A stretch of 64,000 nucleotides of DNA, taken from NCBI GenBank assembly GCA_900318175.1, contig ONJQ01000010.1:32769-96768 (forward strand), in the 5' to 3' direction. Source of the DNA: an uncultured Bacteroidales bacterium. Its GTDB lineage: Bacteria; Bacteroidota; Bacteroidia; Bacteroidales; P3. The notes below the pieces were generated by a model, which had not been told where the DNA came from, did no database searches, and saw only the letters and a program-made list of their open reading frames with translations. Shown here piece after piece: positions 54,336 to 62,208 of this stretch. The translations under genes were made by a program, and so were the position numbers. Within the stretch, counting starts at the first letter, position 1; every line of letters begins with the position of its first letter.

Positions 54336-55637
54336 ATGATGGAAGAAGATATTTTTTCTGCGGGACGGAGGGAGGGGCGGAAAAAGTCGCGGAGGGCAAT
54401 AATTGCGACACAGTTGCGTTATTGGGGCATGAAAGGAAACGAATTGAAACCCCATATTGGCATTTTCGGCCGTCGTAACTACGGTAAAAGCTCGCTGGTG
54501 AATTTCCTCACCGGGCAGCAGATAGCTATTGTGTCAGATTTGGCCGGCACCACTACCGACCCCGTGAAGAAAACCATGGAGATTGGCGGCGTTGGGCCTG
54601 TGGTGTGGATCGACACCGCCGGCATCGACGACGAGGGCACCGTGGGCCGCATGCGCATTGACAAGAGTCTTGAGATGCTGGCCCAGGCCGACCTTGCATT
54701 GATTCTCTTTACGGACAACCGCTTCGAGGCGGAGGAGGTGATGCTGGTGGACACCTGCCGCAAGCGCGGCATCCCATACGTGCTCATCTACTCGCAGGCC
54801 GACCGCCTGAAGCCCGACCCCGCCTTGCTGGAGCGGATTGAGGCCGACTATGATACAAAGATATTCGTGCTGACAGTGAAGGACACCGCGCTGCGCGAGC
54901 CGCTGACGGCACGCATCCGCGAGGCTCTGCCGGAGTCGGCTTACGTTCACCGCTCCCTGTTGGGCGATGTGGTGGGCGAGGGCGACACGGTGGTGATGGT
55001 GACGCCCATTGACAGCTCTGCCCCTGAAGGCAGGATGATTCTGCCACAGGTGCAGGTGTTGCGCGATTTGCTGGACAACCACGCCCGTGCTGTGGTGTGC
55101 CGTGAGACGGAACTGGCTTCGGCACTCGCAGGGCTGAAGGAGCCTCCCCGACTGGTGGTGACGGACAGCCAGGTGTACGGCATGGTCTCCAAGCTGGTTC
55201 CGGACGAGGTCTTCCTCACCTCGTTCAGTGTGGTGCTGGCGCGTGCCAAGGGACTTTTCGAGCAGTATGTAAAGGGCACCCCAGCCATCGACAGTCTGAA
55301 GGATGGCGACAGGGTGCTGATGCTGGAGAGCTGCACGCACAACGTCACCTGCGAGGATATCGGACGGGTGAAACTGCCCAAGCTGTTGGCCAAATACACA
55401 GGCAAGCAGCTGCACTGCGAGGCTGTGGCAGGCCTTTCGGCTCTGCCCCACGACTTGGCTGACTATGCGCTGGTGATACAGTGCGGCGGATGTGTGGTGA
55501 CGGCCAAACAACTGGCCTCGCGCCTGGCTCCGGCCATCGAGGCAGGGGTGCCAGTAAGCAATTACGGTCTGGCAATTGCTTATATGAACGGTATTTTTGA
55601 ACGCTCGATGCGAATTTTTGAATGTGTTAATGTGTGA
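54336..55637 (+). CDS. hydF: [FeFe]-hydrogenase maturation GTPase HydF
   Basis: A 433-residue scaffold that carries the di-iron precursor of the H-cluster to the hydrogenase. The N-terminal GTPase domain has the P-loop GRRNYGKSS (residues 45-53), DLAGTTTDPVKK (switch I), DTAGIDD and an SQADR-type G4 motif. The FeS site reads C333-T-H335 ... Q382-C383-G-G-C386; most HydF proteins have His just before the last CxxC, here Gln. hydE, hydG and the hydrogenase itself are not in this window. The last codons (ECVNV) and the stop lie in an interspersed repeat (copy E). The start overlaps the repeat array. Confidence 0.94.
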   Translation: MMEEDIFSAGRREGRKKSRRAIIATQLRYWGMKGNELKPHIGIFGRRNYGKSSLVNFLTGQQIAIVSDLAGTTTDPVKKTMEIGGVGPVVWIDTAGIDDEGTVGRMRIDKSLEMLAQADLALILFTDNRFEAEEVMLVDTCRKRGIPYVLIYSQADRLKPDPALLERIEADYDTKIFVLTVKDTALREPLTARIREALPESAYVHRSLLGDVVGEGDTVVMVTPIDSSAPEGRMILPQVQVLRDLLDNHARAVVCRETELASALAGLKEPPRLVVTDSQVYGMVSKLVPDEVFLTSFSVVLARAKGLFEQYVKGTPAIDSLKDGDRVLMLESCTHNVTCEDIGRVKLPKLLAKYTGKQLHCEAVAGLSALPHDLADYALVIQCGGCVVTAKQLASRLAPAIEAGVPVSNYGLAIAYMNGIFERSMRIFECVNV

Positions 55638-55692
55638 ACGTGTTAATGTGTTAGTCGATTAACGAATTAACGAAATAACGTATTTACGAATT
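55619..55692 (+). repeat. Interspersed GTGAATGTGT repeat, copy E (overlaps the hydF 3' end)
   Basis: TGAATGTGTTAATGTGTGAA, CGTGTTAATGTGTTAGTCGA and TTAACGAATTAACGAAATAA follow one another from the hydF C-terminal codons to just before folA. The left part provides the hydF stop codon. Confidence 0.6.
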
Positions 55693-55696
55693 AATA

Positions 55697-56248
55697 ATGA
55701 TTGACATTAGACCTAAATACAACCTTTCAATCATAGTGGCCGCAGCGCAGAACATGGCCATCGGCAAGGACAATGACCTGCTTTGGCACATCAGCGACGA
55801 CCTTAAACGTTTCAAGTCACTCACTTCGGGCCATACCGTTGTGATGGGGCGGCGCACTTTCGACTCCCTGCCCAAGAAACCGCTGCCCAAACGCCGCAAC
55901 ATTGTCCTGACGCACGATGAGGCTTTCAGTTTCGAAGTCCCGCAGGGTGCAACGGGCACTGTGGAGGTGGCACATTCGGTGTCGCAGGTCCTCGGCAAAG
56001 TAGAGGGCGAGGAGGAGACTTTCATTATGGGAGGTGCCACGGTCTACAGGGCCTTCCTGCCGTGGGTAAAGAGGTTGTATGTGACGTGGGTTTACGGCGA
56101 GTTTGAGGCCGATGTCTACTTCCCCGTCATTGACCCTTCGCTCTTCCGCCAAGTGAGCATCACTCCCCGCATGAGGGATCCTGAGAGTGGTCTGGAATAT
56201 GCCTACGCGGAGTATGTCCGCCTTGTAAGTCCCACAGGGAACTATTAA
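55697..56248 (+). CDS. folA: Dihydrofolate reductase
   Basis: A 183-residue cytoplasmic enzyme that reduces dihydrofolate with NADPH. Motifs: NLSIIVAAAQNMAIGKDNDLLWHISDDLKRFKSLT (in part; the LW-D substrate region), VVMGRRTFDSLP, RRNIVLTHD, ETFIMGGATVYRAFLP and LYVTWVYGEFEADVYFP. Length is slightly above the usual 160 because of a short N-terminal extension. thyA, its common neighbour, is absent. It follows hydF 59 bp downstream and is convergent with the esterase-LysM gene. Confidence 0.96.
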   Translation: MIDIRPKYNLSIIVAAAQNMAIGKDNDLLWHISDDLKRFKSLTSGHTVVMGRRTFDSLPKKPLPKRRNIVLTHDEAFSFEVPQGATGTVEVAHSVSQVLGKVEGEEETFIMGGATVYRAFLPWVKRLYVTWVYGEFEADVYFPVIDPSLFRQVSITPRMRDPESGLEYAYAEYVRLVSPTGNY

Positions 56249-56303
56249 TACAGAAACAACAAGGGTTGAACAGTAGAAGCTTTTTCAATCCTCAAAGCCT
56301 AAT

Positions 56304-57308
56304 CTATTTCACGCGGAGGCGTTTGCCCACACGCAGCGTGGTGGTGCGGCTGATGTTGTTCAGCTTGCACAGTGTTGAGATGGAGGTGTGGTAGCGTTTG
56401 GCCAGTGCTCCCAAAGTGTCGCCGCGTCGTATGGTGTGGTATTCTGAGTCTTCCGCAGGGGGTGTCTCCTCGGTTTCGGCCATTTGGTTGCGGTCCTTCT
56501 TGCCGCCATTGCCGCCACGGACTACCAGATTGTTAGCCCGGCGGTCGATGTCCTTATAGGCGCGGTGCAACCTGTCCACGGTGATGTCGAAGTCCTGGTT
56601 CACAGGTCGGTCTGGGGTGTCAAGTCTGTGTTGGAAGAGCCAATCGTAGGTCTCCGTGATGTAGAAAGCCCTTGCCAGCCCTCCGTGGTCCACTCCGGGC
56701 AGCTTGGTGAAGCGCAGCCGGGGGCTGTCGCCGCACTTAGCCATGGCTGAGACCACTTTCTGCGACTGGCTTACACCCACGGCGCGGTCAGCCGTGCCGT
56801 GGATGATCCAAAGGGGCAACTCGTTCAACCCGCAGTAGGATTTGGGATTGCCGCCTCCGCAAAGGGCCATGGCGGCAGCTATGCGGTTTGGATACACAGC
56901 CGAATAGTCAATCGTCCCATATCCTCCCAAGCTCATCCCGATGACGTAGAACCGATTGGTGTCGGCAGCGTAATGGTCAAACACCCAGTCGACGACGTTG
57001 TTTATTCGCTTCGGGCTCCATGCACCGCCGGGGTTCTGCGGGGCGATAATCAGGGCGTCAATCTGACGGCCCATGGCCAAGGCGTGCAGGGGACCGTAGC
57101 GACGCACGCGATCCAGATTGTGTCCGCACAGGCTGGCTCCGTGCAAAAAAAGAATCACGGGTGTCTCCGACTGCAACGAGTCATAACCTTTCGGGGTGCA
57201 GACCCAAAAGTTGTACCCGTTGTCCACCGTGTTTCGATAGGGGGTAAGTGTTTGGCAAACAGTGGTAAGAGATGATAATAAAAATATTAATAATACGATT
57301 CTCTTCAT
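56304..57308 (-). CDS. Secreted esterase-like hydrolase with C-terminal LysM domain
   Basis: A 334-residue secreted protein (signal KRIVLLIFLLSSLTTVCQ). Residues about 25-235 are an alpha/beta hydrolase similar to feruloyl or PHB-depolymerase-type esterases: VILFLHGASLCGHN, the nucleophile elbow YVIGMSLGGYGT, LWIIHGTADRAV (Asp region) and LPGVDHGGLARAF (His). After a charged linker, residues about 290-334 form a LysM domain (YHTIRRGDTLGALAKRYHTS, LCKLNNISRTTTLRVGKRLRV) that binds peptidoglycan or chitin-like glycans. The enzyme is thus probably held at the cell wall while it cleaves ester groups. Substrate unknown. It has its own promoter. Confidence 0.9.
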   Translation of the reverse strand: MKRIVLLIFLLSSLTTVCQTLTPYRNTVDNGYNFWVCTPKGYDSLQSETPVILFLHGASLCGHNLDRVRRYGPLHALAMGRQIDALIIAPQNPGGAWSPKRINNVVDWVFDHYAADTNRFYVIGMSLGGYGTIDYSAVYPNRIAAAMALCGGGNPKSYCGLNELPLWIIHGTADRAVGVSQSQKVVSAMAKCGDSPRLRFTKLPGVDHGGLARAFYITETYDWLFQHRLDTPDRPVNQDFDITVDRLHRAYKDIDRRANNLVVRGGNGGKKDRNQMAETEETPPAEDSEYHTIRRGDTLGALAKRYHTSISTLCKLNNISRTTTLRVGKRLRVK

Positions 57309-57334
57309 GTTCAGTAGAGTTTTGAATTAAATTG

Positions 57335-57342
57335 CAAAGATA
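57335..57342 (-). promoter_or_regulatory. Promoter -7 element for the esterase-LysM gene
   Basis: TATCTTTG followed by CAATTTAA on the minus strand, 26 bp before the start codon. Confidence 0.7.
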
Positions 57343-57440
57343 CGAAATTATAATTGATTATTGAAAAATCGAATTCGGAAACGGCCCCGCCAGTCCATTC
57401 CACCTTCCACTTTTCAATTTCCATTTTAAAAAAAAAGTTG

Positions 57441-57448
57441 TATTTTTG
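57441..57448 (+). promoter_or_regulatory. Promoter -7 element almost touching the TIGR04076 start codon
   Basis: TATTTTTG at 57441-57448 is followed by CACC and the ATG at 57453. With the usual distance from the -7 element to the first transcribed base, the mRNA would begin at or within a few bases of the ATG, so the message may be leaderless. Confidence 0.6.
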
Positions 57449-57452
57449 CACC

Positions 57453-57752
57453 ATGAAATCAGTCAAGATTACAGCCATCCGCAAGGCGGATTACAAAGAC
57501 TTACAGGCTCTCTACGAGAACCCTATCGAGCACACCTGCGATGTGCTTGAAGGCCAGTCGTGGGTCAGCCACGATGGGAAGCAACCCGAAGGCCTCTGTC
57601 CAGAGGCGTGGAAGACCATGCGTGAGTTTGTCGAAGCCCTTGCTCGGGGCGAGGGCAACTTCTTCGACGGCTGGATGAAAAATCCTCACAGCGCCATGAT
57701 TAGTTGCAACGACGGCTTTCGCCCAGTCTCCTTCCTGTTGGAGACCATTTGA
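57453..57752 (+). CDS. TIGR04076 family protein
   Basis: A 99-residue cytoplasmic protein of the TIGR04076 family, common in anaerobes and of unknown function. Conserved stretches: VKITAIRKADYKDLQALYEN, IEHTCDVLEGQSWVS, PEGLCPEAWKTMREFVEALA, GNFFDGWMKNPHSAMISCNDG and FRPVSFLLE. Three conserved Cys (HTC, GLC, ISC) suggest a metal or redox role. The open frame extends upstream to 57354, but the promoter element and family N-terminus both favour 57453. Confidence 0.9.
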   Translation: MKSVKITAIRKADYKDLQALYENPIEHTCDVLEGQSWVSHDGKQPEGLCPEAWKTMREFVEALARGEGNFFDGWMKNPHSAMISCNDGFRPVSFLLETI

Positions 57753-57806
57753 AAGCGAAATTAATAAAGTTGTTTCACCACGACGAATAAACAAACACCA
57801 TTAAGC

Positions 57807-58265
57807 ATGAAACAGACACTCCTTTTCATCCTCCTTGCCCTTGTGGGCATTGCACCGACCATGGGTCAGAATGCCCTCAACGCCAAGGCGGACAACATTG
57901 TGGGCACTTACACCGGCACGAAGAACGACGACCGTTTCAAGGCCCGCATCACCCGTCAGGCTGACGGCACCTACAAAGCCCAGGTTTTCTGGGTGGAGAA
58001 CGACCGCGACGAGGACGGCAACAAGATTCTGGACCGCAAAAACCCCGACAAGAATCTACGCAACACCCCTTGCGACCGCATAGTCCTCTTCTCAGGTCTT
58101 CAATACAACGAGGAGGACCAATGCTGGGACGGCACCAAAATCTACGACCCTCACCGTGGCATCCGCGCCAAGATGAAGGCTTGGTTCACCAAGGATGGCC
58201 GTCTGTGTATCAAAGGCACCCTCTTCGGCATCAGCGAGAGCGTCTACTGGCAGCGGCTTCCTTAG
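57807..58265 (+). CDS. DUF2147 domain secreted protein
   Basis: A 152-residue exported protein (signal KQTLLFILLALVGIAPTMGQ) of the DUF2147 family, small lipocalin-like beta-barrel proteins of unknown function. Family stretches: ADNIVGTYTGTKNDDRFKARITRQADGTYKAQVFWVEN (in part), DGNKILDRKNPDKNLRNTP, DRIVLFSGLQYNEEDQCWDG and GTKIYDPHRGIRAKMKAWFT with the ending LFGISESVYWQRLP. The 'G.IYDP..G' block is the most diagnostic. It lies 54 bp after TIGR04076 and could be co-transcribed. Confidence 0.92.
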   Translation: MKQTLLFILLALVGIAPTMGQNALNAKADNIVGTYTGTKNDDRFKARITRQADGTYKAQVFWVENDRDEDGNKILDRKNPDKNLRNTPCDRIVLFSGLQYNEEDQCWDGTKIYDPHRGIRAKMKAWFTKDGRLCIKGTLFGISESVYWQRLP

Positions 58266-58362
58266 CCTTAACCGCCAGTTGCTTTTGCCGCTCACGGCAG
58301 CTCCTCACGCCCCCTTTCCATGCAATAGGGCGATTAATTGTCGCTAATTGAAAAAAATGTTG

Positions 58363-58370
58363 TATCTTTG
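58363..58370 (+). promoter_or_regulatory. Promoter -7 element for the outer membrane receptor gene
   Basis: TATCTTTG followed by CACTG at 58363-58370, 79 bp before the start codon at 58450. It lies inside the upstream extension of the open frame, which is another reason to start at 58450. An ATTG at 58337-58340 may be the -33 element (22-bp spacing). Confidence 0.75.
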
Positions 58371-58449
58371 CACTGTCCAACAACCCCAGGCAGCGGGATG
58401 TTGTGTGGGGTTGTGGCAAGGATATAATGTTGTAATAAAACACCTTGAC

Positions 58450-60981
58450 ATGAAACGCATGGTCCTTCTGCTGCTCTTCGTCAGCATCACTGCCACACTC
58501 GGTGCGCAGTCCCTTTCACTTTCCGGCACGGTTACCGACCTTTCCAACGGCAAACCCTTGCCATTTGCTACAGTTGCACTCCTTTCGACGGACAGCGTAG
58601 TCGTCGCCGGTGCGGTCACCGACGAGGCCGGTGCCTTCCGCCTCACACCTCCAGCCCGCGGTCGCTACCTGCTCTCCGTCTCGTTCATTGGCTATCAGAC
58701 CTCCTTTCAGTCACTCGACATTGACCGTCAGCAGACCCTCCTGCCCACTATCTCCCTCAGCCCCGATGCCACCATGCTCCAGGCTGTGCAGGTGGTGGAG
58801 CGTGCGCCCATTGTGGAACAGCAGATGGACAAGCTGGTGCTCAACCTCTCCAAGACCGCTTTCGCCCAAGGCTGCAATGCCCTCGACCTCCTCCGCAAAG
58901 CACCGGGAGTCAGCATTGACAAGGATGGCAACGTGCTCCTCAACGGGCAGCCCGTGGCCGTGTGGATTGATGGACGGCCTTCGCACCTCGACGGCAAGAG
59001 CCTCGAAACCTTGCTGCGCGGCACAGATGGTTCGTCTATCGACCGCATCGAGGTCATCGCCAACCCCTCAGCCAAATACGATGCCGAGGGCCAAGGCGGT
59101 ATCGTCGACATCCGCACCAAGCATCATTTCGCTCAGGGGCTCAACGGCTCAGTCTCGCTCGATGCCGCGGGAATGGCCTTCAACCGCAAGCAGGAATGGC
59201 GTCAGCAGCGCAACCAGTTCTTCCTGAACCAAGGCATCAGTGCCAACGTCAACCTTCGCACCGAGAAGACCAATACCTTTGTCCAAATCGCCGAGCAGTC
59301 GCAACAAATGGGTGTCGACCTTGTCAACAAAGCCCAATACAACCTTGGAGGCCTCACCCTGAACCAATACAGCGGCTCCCTTTGCAATATCAACACGCAG
59401 GCCTATACCCTCAAGTTGGGCAGCGACTGGTTCATAGACAGTGCCAACACCCTCGGTGCCATTTTCACCATGCCCTTCAACAGTGTCCGCCAGTGGGACG
59501 ACTCCAGCTACTCCTACCAGACCGCCGGGGGAAACGTCCTGCAGCGCATCCTTTCCGCTCCTATCACCGAATACTCACTCTCCCAATACATCGGCAACCT
59601 CAATTACACCCACATCTTCGACCGTTCCCGCTCGGCCGAGATCACTGCCAACCTCGACTATTTCCACAATATCACCAACTCCAACAACCAGCAGGACAAT
59701 CGCTTCCTCCCACTCATGCCCATCACTACCCTGCGTAGCATCACGCCCGATTCGACCCACTTCCTCAACCTCTACAGCGACAACACGATTGATATCTATA
59801 GCGCCAAGGCCGACTATCAAAGTCTGGTTTTCAGCTCCTTTATGCTCGAAACAGGTGCCAAATACGCCCTCTCACATACCGACAACAATCTGACCCAAAT
59901 ACAGGGCATCAACTATGCCGGCAACGACTCCATATACGGCACCACCATCCGCAACCCCTTCGACTATACCGAGCACATCGGCGCCCTCTATGCCACCCTT
60001 GCCCATCAGTTTTCTCCCTCGTGGTCCGCAAAAGCCGGATTGCGCGGTGAATACACCTACGCCTACAACTCCACCCGCACGGTGGGGCAGAACTACTTCG
60101 ACCTATTCCCCACACTTTTTGTGGGCTACAACACGCCGGACTACAGCAAACGTCTGGGCCTCACCTATTCACGTCGCATCACTCGACCCAACTACAACCA
60201 GCTCAACCCCTTCCAGAACTATGTCGACGCTCACACCTCCAACATGGGCAACCCCGACTTAAAACCCAGCTACAGCGACAATGTCTCCTTCACTGCTGGC
60301 TTTGGCCGCTACCTCACGTTGATGGCCAACTACATCTACACCAAGGACCAGCTTACCGTCATTCCCACCCTCGACCCCGCCACCGGCAACCAGGTGATGC
60401 ACTACGACAATTTCGGCACCACCACGCTCCTCGGCGGTGGTTTGGCTTTCACGGAGTTTCCCATCGGCAAACTGCTTACCTTCTCGCTCAATGCCCATGC
60501 CTACGACTACCGCAGTTTGGACCCCAATTCCACCAGTCGCGTCGTTGGCCAGCCCTCGGCGCCCACCGTCTACGACAAGCACTCCCTTCTTGCCCAAGCC
60601 TATGCCGTACTCACCCTCAACCTGCCGGGCAACTGGAAGATTCAGCTGGATGGCTACTATTCCACACCCATCGTGGTGGGTTACCTCCACACCAGCTCTA
60701 ATGAACTGGTCAACTTGGGGGTCAAGAAGACCGCCTTCGAGGGTCGTATGCTCCTATCCCTGCAATTCAACGATATTTTCCGCACCATGAGCAACAGCTT
60801 CGACGTGCATTACGCCAACGGGGTTACCTCGTCATACGAGCAGAACTACCTGATGCAGAAGGTAAGCCTCGGCCTGCAATGGAACTTCGGCACCGCTCAA
60901 AAGCCCTTGCGTCAACGCAATGTGGGCACACTGGACGAGCTGGAGCGTACGTCCAACACTACCGGACAGATCAGTCAATAA
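58450..60981 (+). CDS. TonB-dependent receptor-like outer membrane beta-barrel protein
   Basis: An 843-residue outer membrane protein. Signal peptide KRMVLLLLFVSITATLGAQ; residues about 22-110 are a carboxypeptidase-regulatory-like beta-sandwich (LSGTVTDLSNGKPLPFATVALL ... LLSVSFIGYQTSFQSL); residues about 115-230 are a plug domain (LVLNLSKTAFAQGCNALDLLRKAPGVSIDKDGNVLLNGQPVAVWIDGRP, in part; DRIEVIANPSAKYDAEGQGGIVDI in part), and the rest is a large barrel of the OMP_b-brl_3 type with many aromatic strands. No TonB box or SusD partner is evident, so it may import a small ligand or act as a surface channel. It is a single gene. Confidence 0.9.
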   Translation: MKRMVLLLLFVSITATLGAQSLSLSGTVTDLSNGKPLPFATVALLSTDSVVVAGAVTDEAGAFRLTPPARGRYLLSVSFIGYQTSFQSLDIDRQQTLLPTISLSPDATMLQAVQVVERAPIVEQQMDKLVLNLSKTAFAQGCNALDLLRKAPGVSIDKDGNVLLNGQPVAVWIDGRPSHLDGKSLETLLRGTDGSSIDRIEVIANPSAKYDAEGQGGIVDIRTKHHFAQGLNGSVSLDAAGMAFNRKQEWRQQRNQFFLNQGISANVNLRTEKTNTFVQIAEQSQQMGVDLVNKAQYNLGGLTLNQYSGSLCNINTQAYTLKLGSDWFIDSANTLGAIFTMPFNSVRQWDDSSYSYQTAGGNVLQRILSAPITEYSLSQYIGNLNYTHIFDRSRSAEITANLDYFHNITNSNNQQDNRFLPLMPITTLRSITPDSTHFLNLYSDNTIDIYSAKADYQSLVFSSFMLETGAKYALSHTDNNLTQIQGINYAGNDSIYGTTIRNPFDYTEHIGALYATLAHQFSPSWSAKAGLRGEYTYAYNSTRTVGQNYFDLFPTLFVGYNTPDYSKRLGLTYSRRITRPNYNQLNPFQNYVDAHTSNMGNPDLKPSYSDNVSFTAGFGRYLTLMANYIYTKDQLTVIPTLDPATGNQVMHYDNFGTTTLLGGGLAFTEFPIGKLLTFSLNAHAYDYRSLDPNSTSRVVGQPSAPTVYDKHSLLAQAYAVLTLNLPGNWKIQLDGYYSTPIVVGYLHTSSNELVNLGVKKTAFEGRMLLSLQFNDIFRTMSNSFDVHYANGVTSSYEQNYLMQKVSLGLQWNFGTAQKPLRQRNVGTLDELERTSNTTGQISQ

Positions 60982-60983
60982 GG

Positions 60984-61021
60984 CTTGGCGTGGGGCAAGC
61001 TTCGCTCCTTTTCCCGCCAAG
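60984..61021 (+). terminator. Possible terminator after the receptor gene
   Basis: CTTGGCG (60984-60990) and CGCCAAG (61015-61021) pair perfectly and the inner GGG/CCC can extend the stem with one bulge; ACTTTTG follows. It starts 3 bp after the receptor stop. Confidence 0.5.
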
Positions 61022-61040
61022 ACTTTTGCTCTCAAAAATA

Positions 61041-61071
61041 GTTGCCATGTGAAGAAATAATAGTATCTTTG
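61041..61071 (+). promoter_or_regulatory. Strong promoter upstream of a 33-codon ORF
   Basis: GTTG (61041-61044) and TATCTTTG (61064-61071) with 19-bp spacing is a near-ideal Bacteroidota promoter; transcription would begin near 61078, only a few bases before the ATG at 61082 and about 190 bases before the DUF4348-like gene. Confidence 0.75.
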
Positions 61072-61081
61072 CACTTAATAA

Positions 61082-61183
61082 ATGTTTGACGAAATGACAG
61101 ACCATAGCAAGAACGACAAGACTAACAGGGATTTGATTGAGCAGAACGCCAAAGGTGTCACTTTTGGCGATTGGAGGTTTTAA
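61082..61183 (+). CDS. Small ORF of 33 codons, possible microprotein or leader peptide
   Basis: An ATG directly downstream of a strong promoter opens a 33-residue reading frame beginning MFDEMTDHSKNDKTNRDLIE, polar and charged, ending GVTFGDWRF and a TAA. The segment coding for the C-terminal part contains an inverted repeat (CGCCAAA 61147-61153, TTTGGCG 61163-61169). It precedes the DUF4348-like gene by 86 bp. It may encode a small protein or a leader peptide whose translation affects the downstream genes, or simply be leader RNA of that transcript. Confidence 0.4.
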   Translation: MFDEMTDHSKNDKTNRDLIEQNAKGVTFGDWRF

Positions 61184-61269
61184 CAGGATTATTGATGGCA
61201 TTTATTTATTGAGGTGAGTATTGGTCACATCAAACAGATATCGTTTTTTCAAACCAGAATTGAATAAGT

Positions 61270-61662
61270 ATGAGAAAGATTAATCGGGTTTTGCTGCTTT
61301 TTGTGGCGATGGTACTGTCGGCAGGCGTTTGCCGTGGGCAGGAGCAGACGGAGGATTTTGCGGCTTTTGCCAACCGATTTCTGTCGGACTGTGAGTTTCA
61401 GAAATCGCGCGTTATGTTTCCGCTGCAGTCGCGGCAACTCGACGAGGATACGTTCCGCGTTGTTGTGGTTGAAGAAGAGGATTGGCAGTGTGTGCCGGTT
61501 TCGTCCTTTTCAATCAAGATTGGTGAGTGTGCGGAGGCGGTGGAACCAGGGGTGCGCTGCATCGTTTTTACCGTTGAGGATACGGGGATACTGGTGGAGT
61601 ACCGTTTCGGAAAGATTGAGGAGAGGTGGTTCCTTGTCGGGGTGGTGGATTACAGTATGTGA
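61270..61662 (+). CDS. DUF4348-like exported protein
   Basis: A 130-residue exported protein: signal peptide RKINRVLLLFVAMVLSAGVCRGQ, then DFAAFANRFLSDCEFQKSRVMFPLQSRQL, which matches the DUF4348 pattern I recall from Bacteroidales (F..F...F..D..FQ..R..FPL). The rest (SSFSIKIGECAEAVEPGVRC, RFGKIEERWFLVGVVDYSM) is consistent with a small NTF2-like fold, which is inference. Function unknown. It follows the 33-codon ORF and precedes the rhodanese gene by 81 bp. Confidence 0.7.
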   Translation: MRKINRVLLLFVAMVLSAGVCRGQEQTEDFAAFANRFLSDCEFQKSRVMFPLQSRQLDEDTFRVVVVEEEDWQCVPVSSFSIKIGECAEAVEPGVRCIVFTVEDTGILVEYRFGKIEERWFLVGVVDYSM

Positions 61663-61743
61663 CGCGAGGAAGACGGTGACAGGTGGTTGATTAGGACCGC
61701 GTACGTTGAAGAATAAAAGATAAAAAGTAAAAATATAGTGTTT

Positions 61744-62178
61744 ATGAAGAAGTTGATTCTTTTGTTTGCATCAATGTTGCCTTTGTTTTTTCCCGCCCAT
61801 GCACAGCAGACGGAACAGGGCGGCTGCAAGAAGAGTTGTTGCCGTCAGGCCAAGCAGGCGGCTTTCGAGACCCTCGCGGTGGAGGCATTCGCCCAGCGAG
61901 TGATGTGCAAGAGCGTGGTGTTGGTGGATGTCCGCACCCCCAAGGAGTATGCCGAAGGACATCTGGAGGGAGCCCGGAACGTGACGTGGGGCGACGACTT
62001 TGAGAAGCAATGGAAGGCGGCGGACATCAAGAAACGGTTCACTGTGGCCGTCTATTGCCGTGGCGGTCGACGCAGTAAGGCTGCCGCCGAAGCTCTGGCA
62101 AAGATGGGCTACAAGGTGATAAACCTCGACGGGGGCATCATGGCCTGGCGCAAAGCTGGCAAGCCAGTGGTGAAATAG
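61744..62178 (+). CDS. Exported rhodanese-like sulfurtransferase
   Basis: A 144-residue periplasmic rhodanese domain protein. Signal peptide MKKLILLFASMLPLFFPAHAQ, then a cysteine cluster GGCKKSCCRQA, then the single rhodanese fold: VVLVDVRTPKEYAEGHLEGARNV, and the active-site loop AVYCRGGRRSKAAAEAL with the catalytic Cys, ending YKVINLDGGIMAWRKAGKPV. The extra CKKSCC cluster is unusual and could bind metal. The ATG at 61744 is preferred to a GTG two codons upstream. Likely role: sulfur transfer or thiol detoxification in the envelope. Confidence 0.92.
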   Translation: MKKLILLFASMLPLFFPAHAQQTEQGGCKKSCCRQAKQAAFETLAVEAFAQRVMCKSVVLVDVRTPKEYAEGHLEGARNVTWGDDFEKQWKAADIKKRFTVAVYCRGGRRSKAAAEALAKMGYKVINLDGGIMAWRKAGKPVVK

Positions 62179-62208
62179 TGTTTTTCAACAGATATAATAT
62201 TCAAAGAA

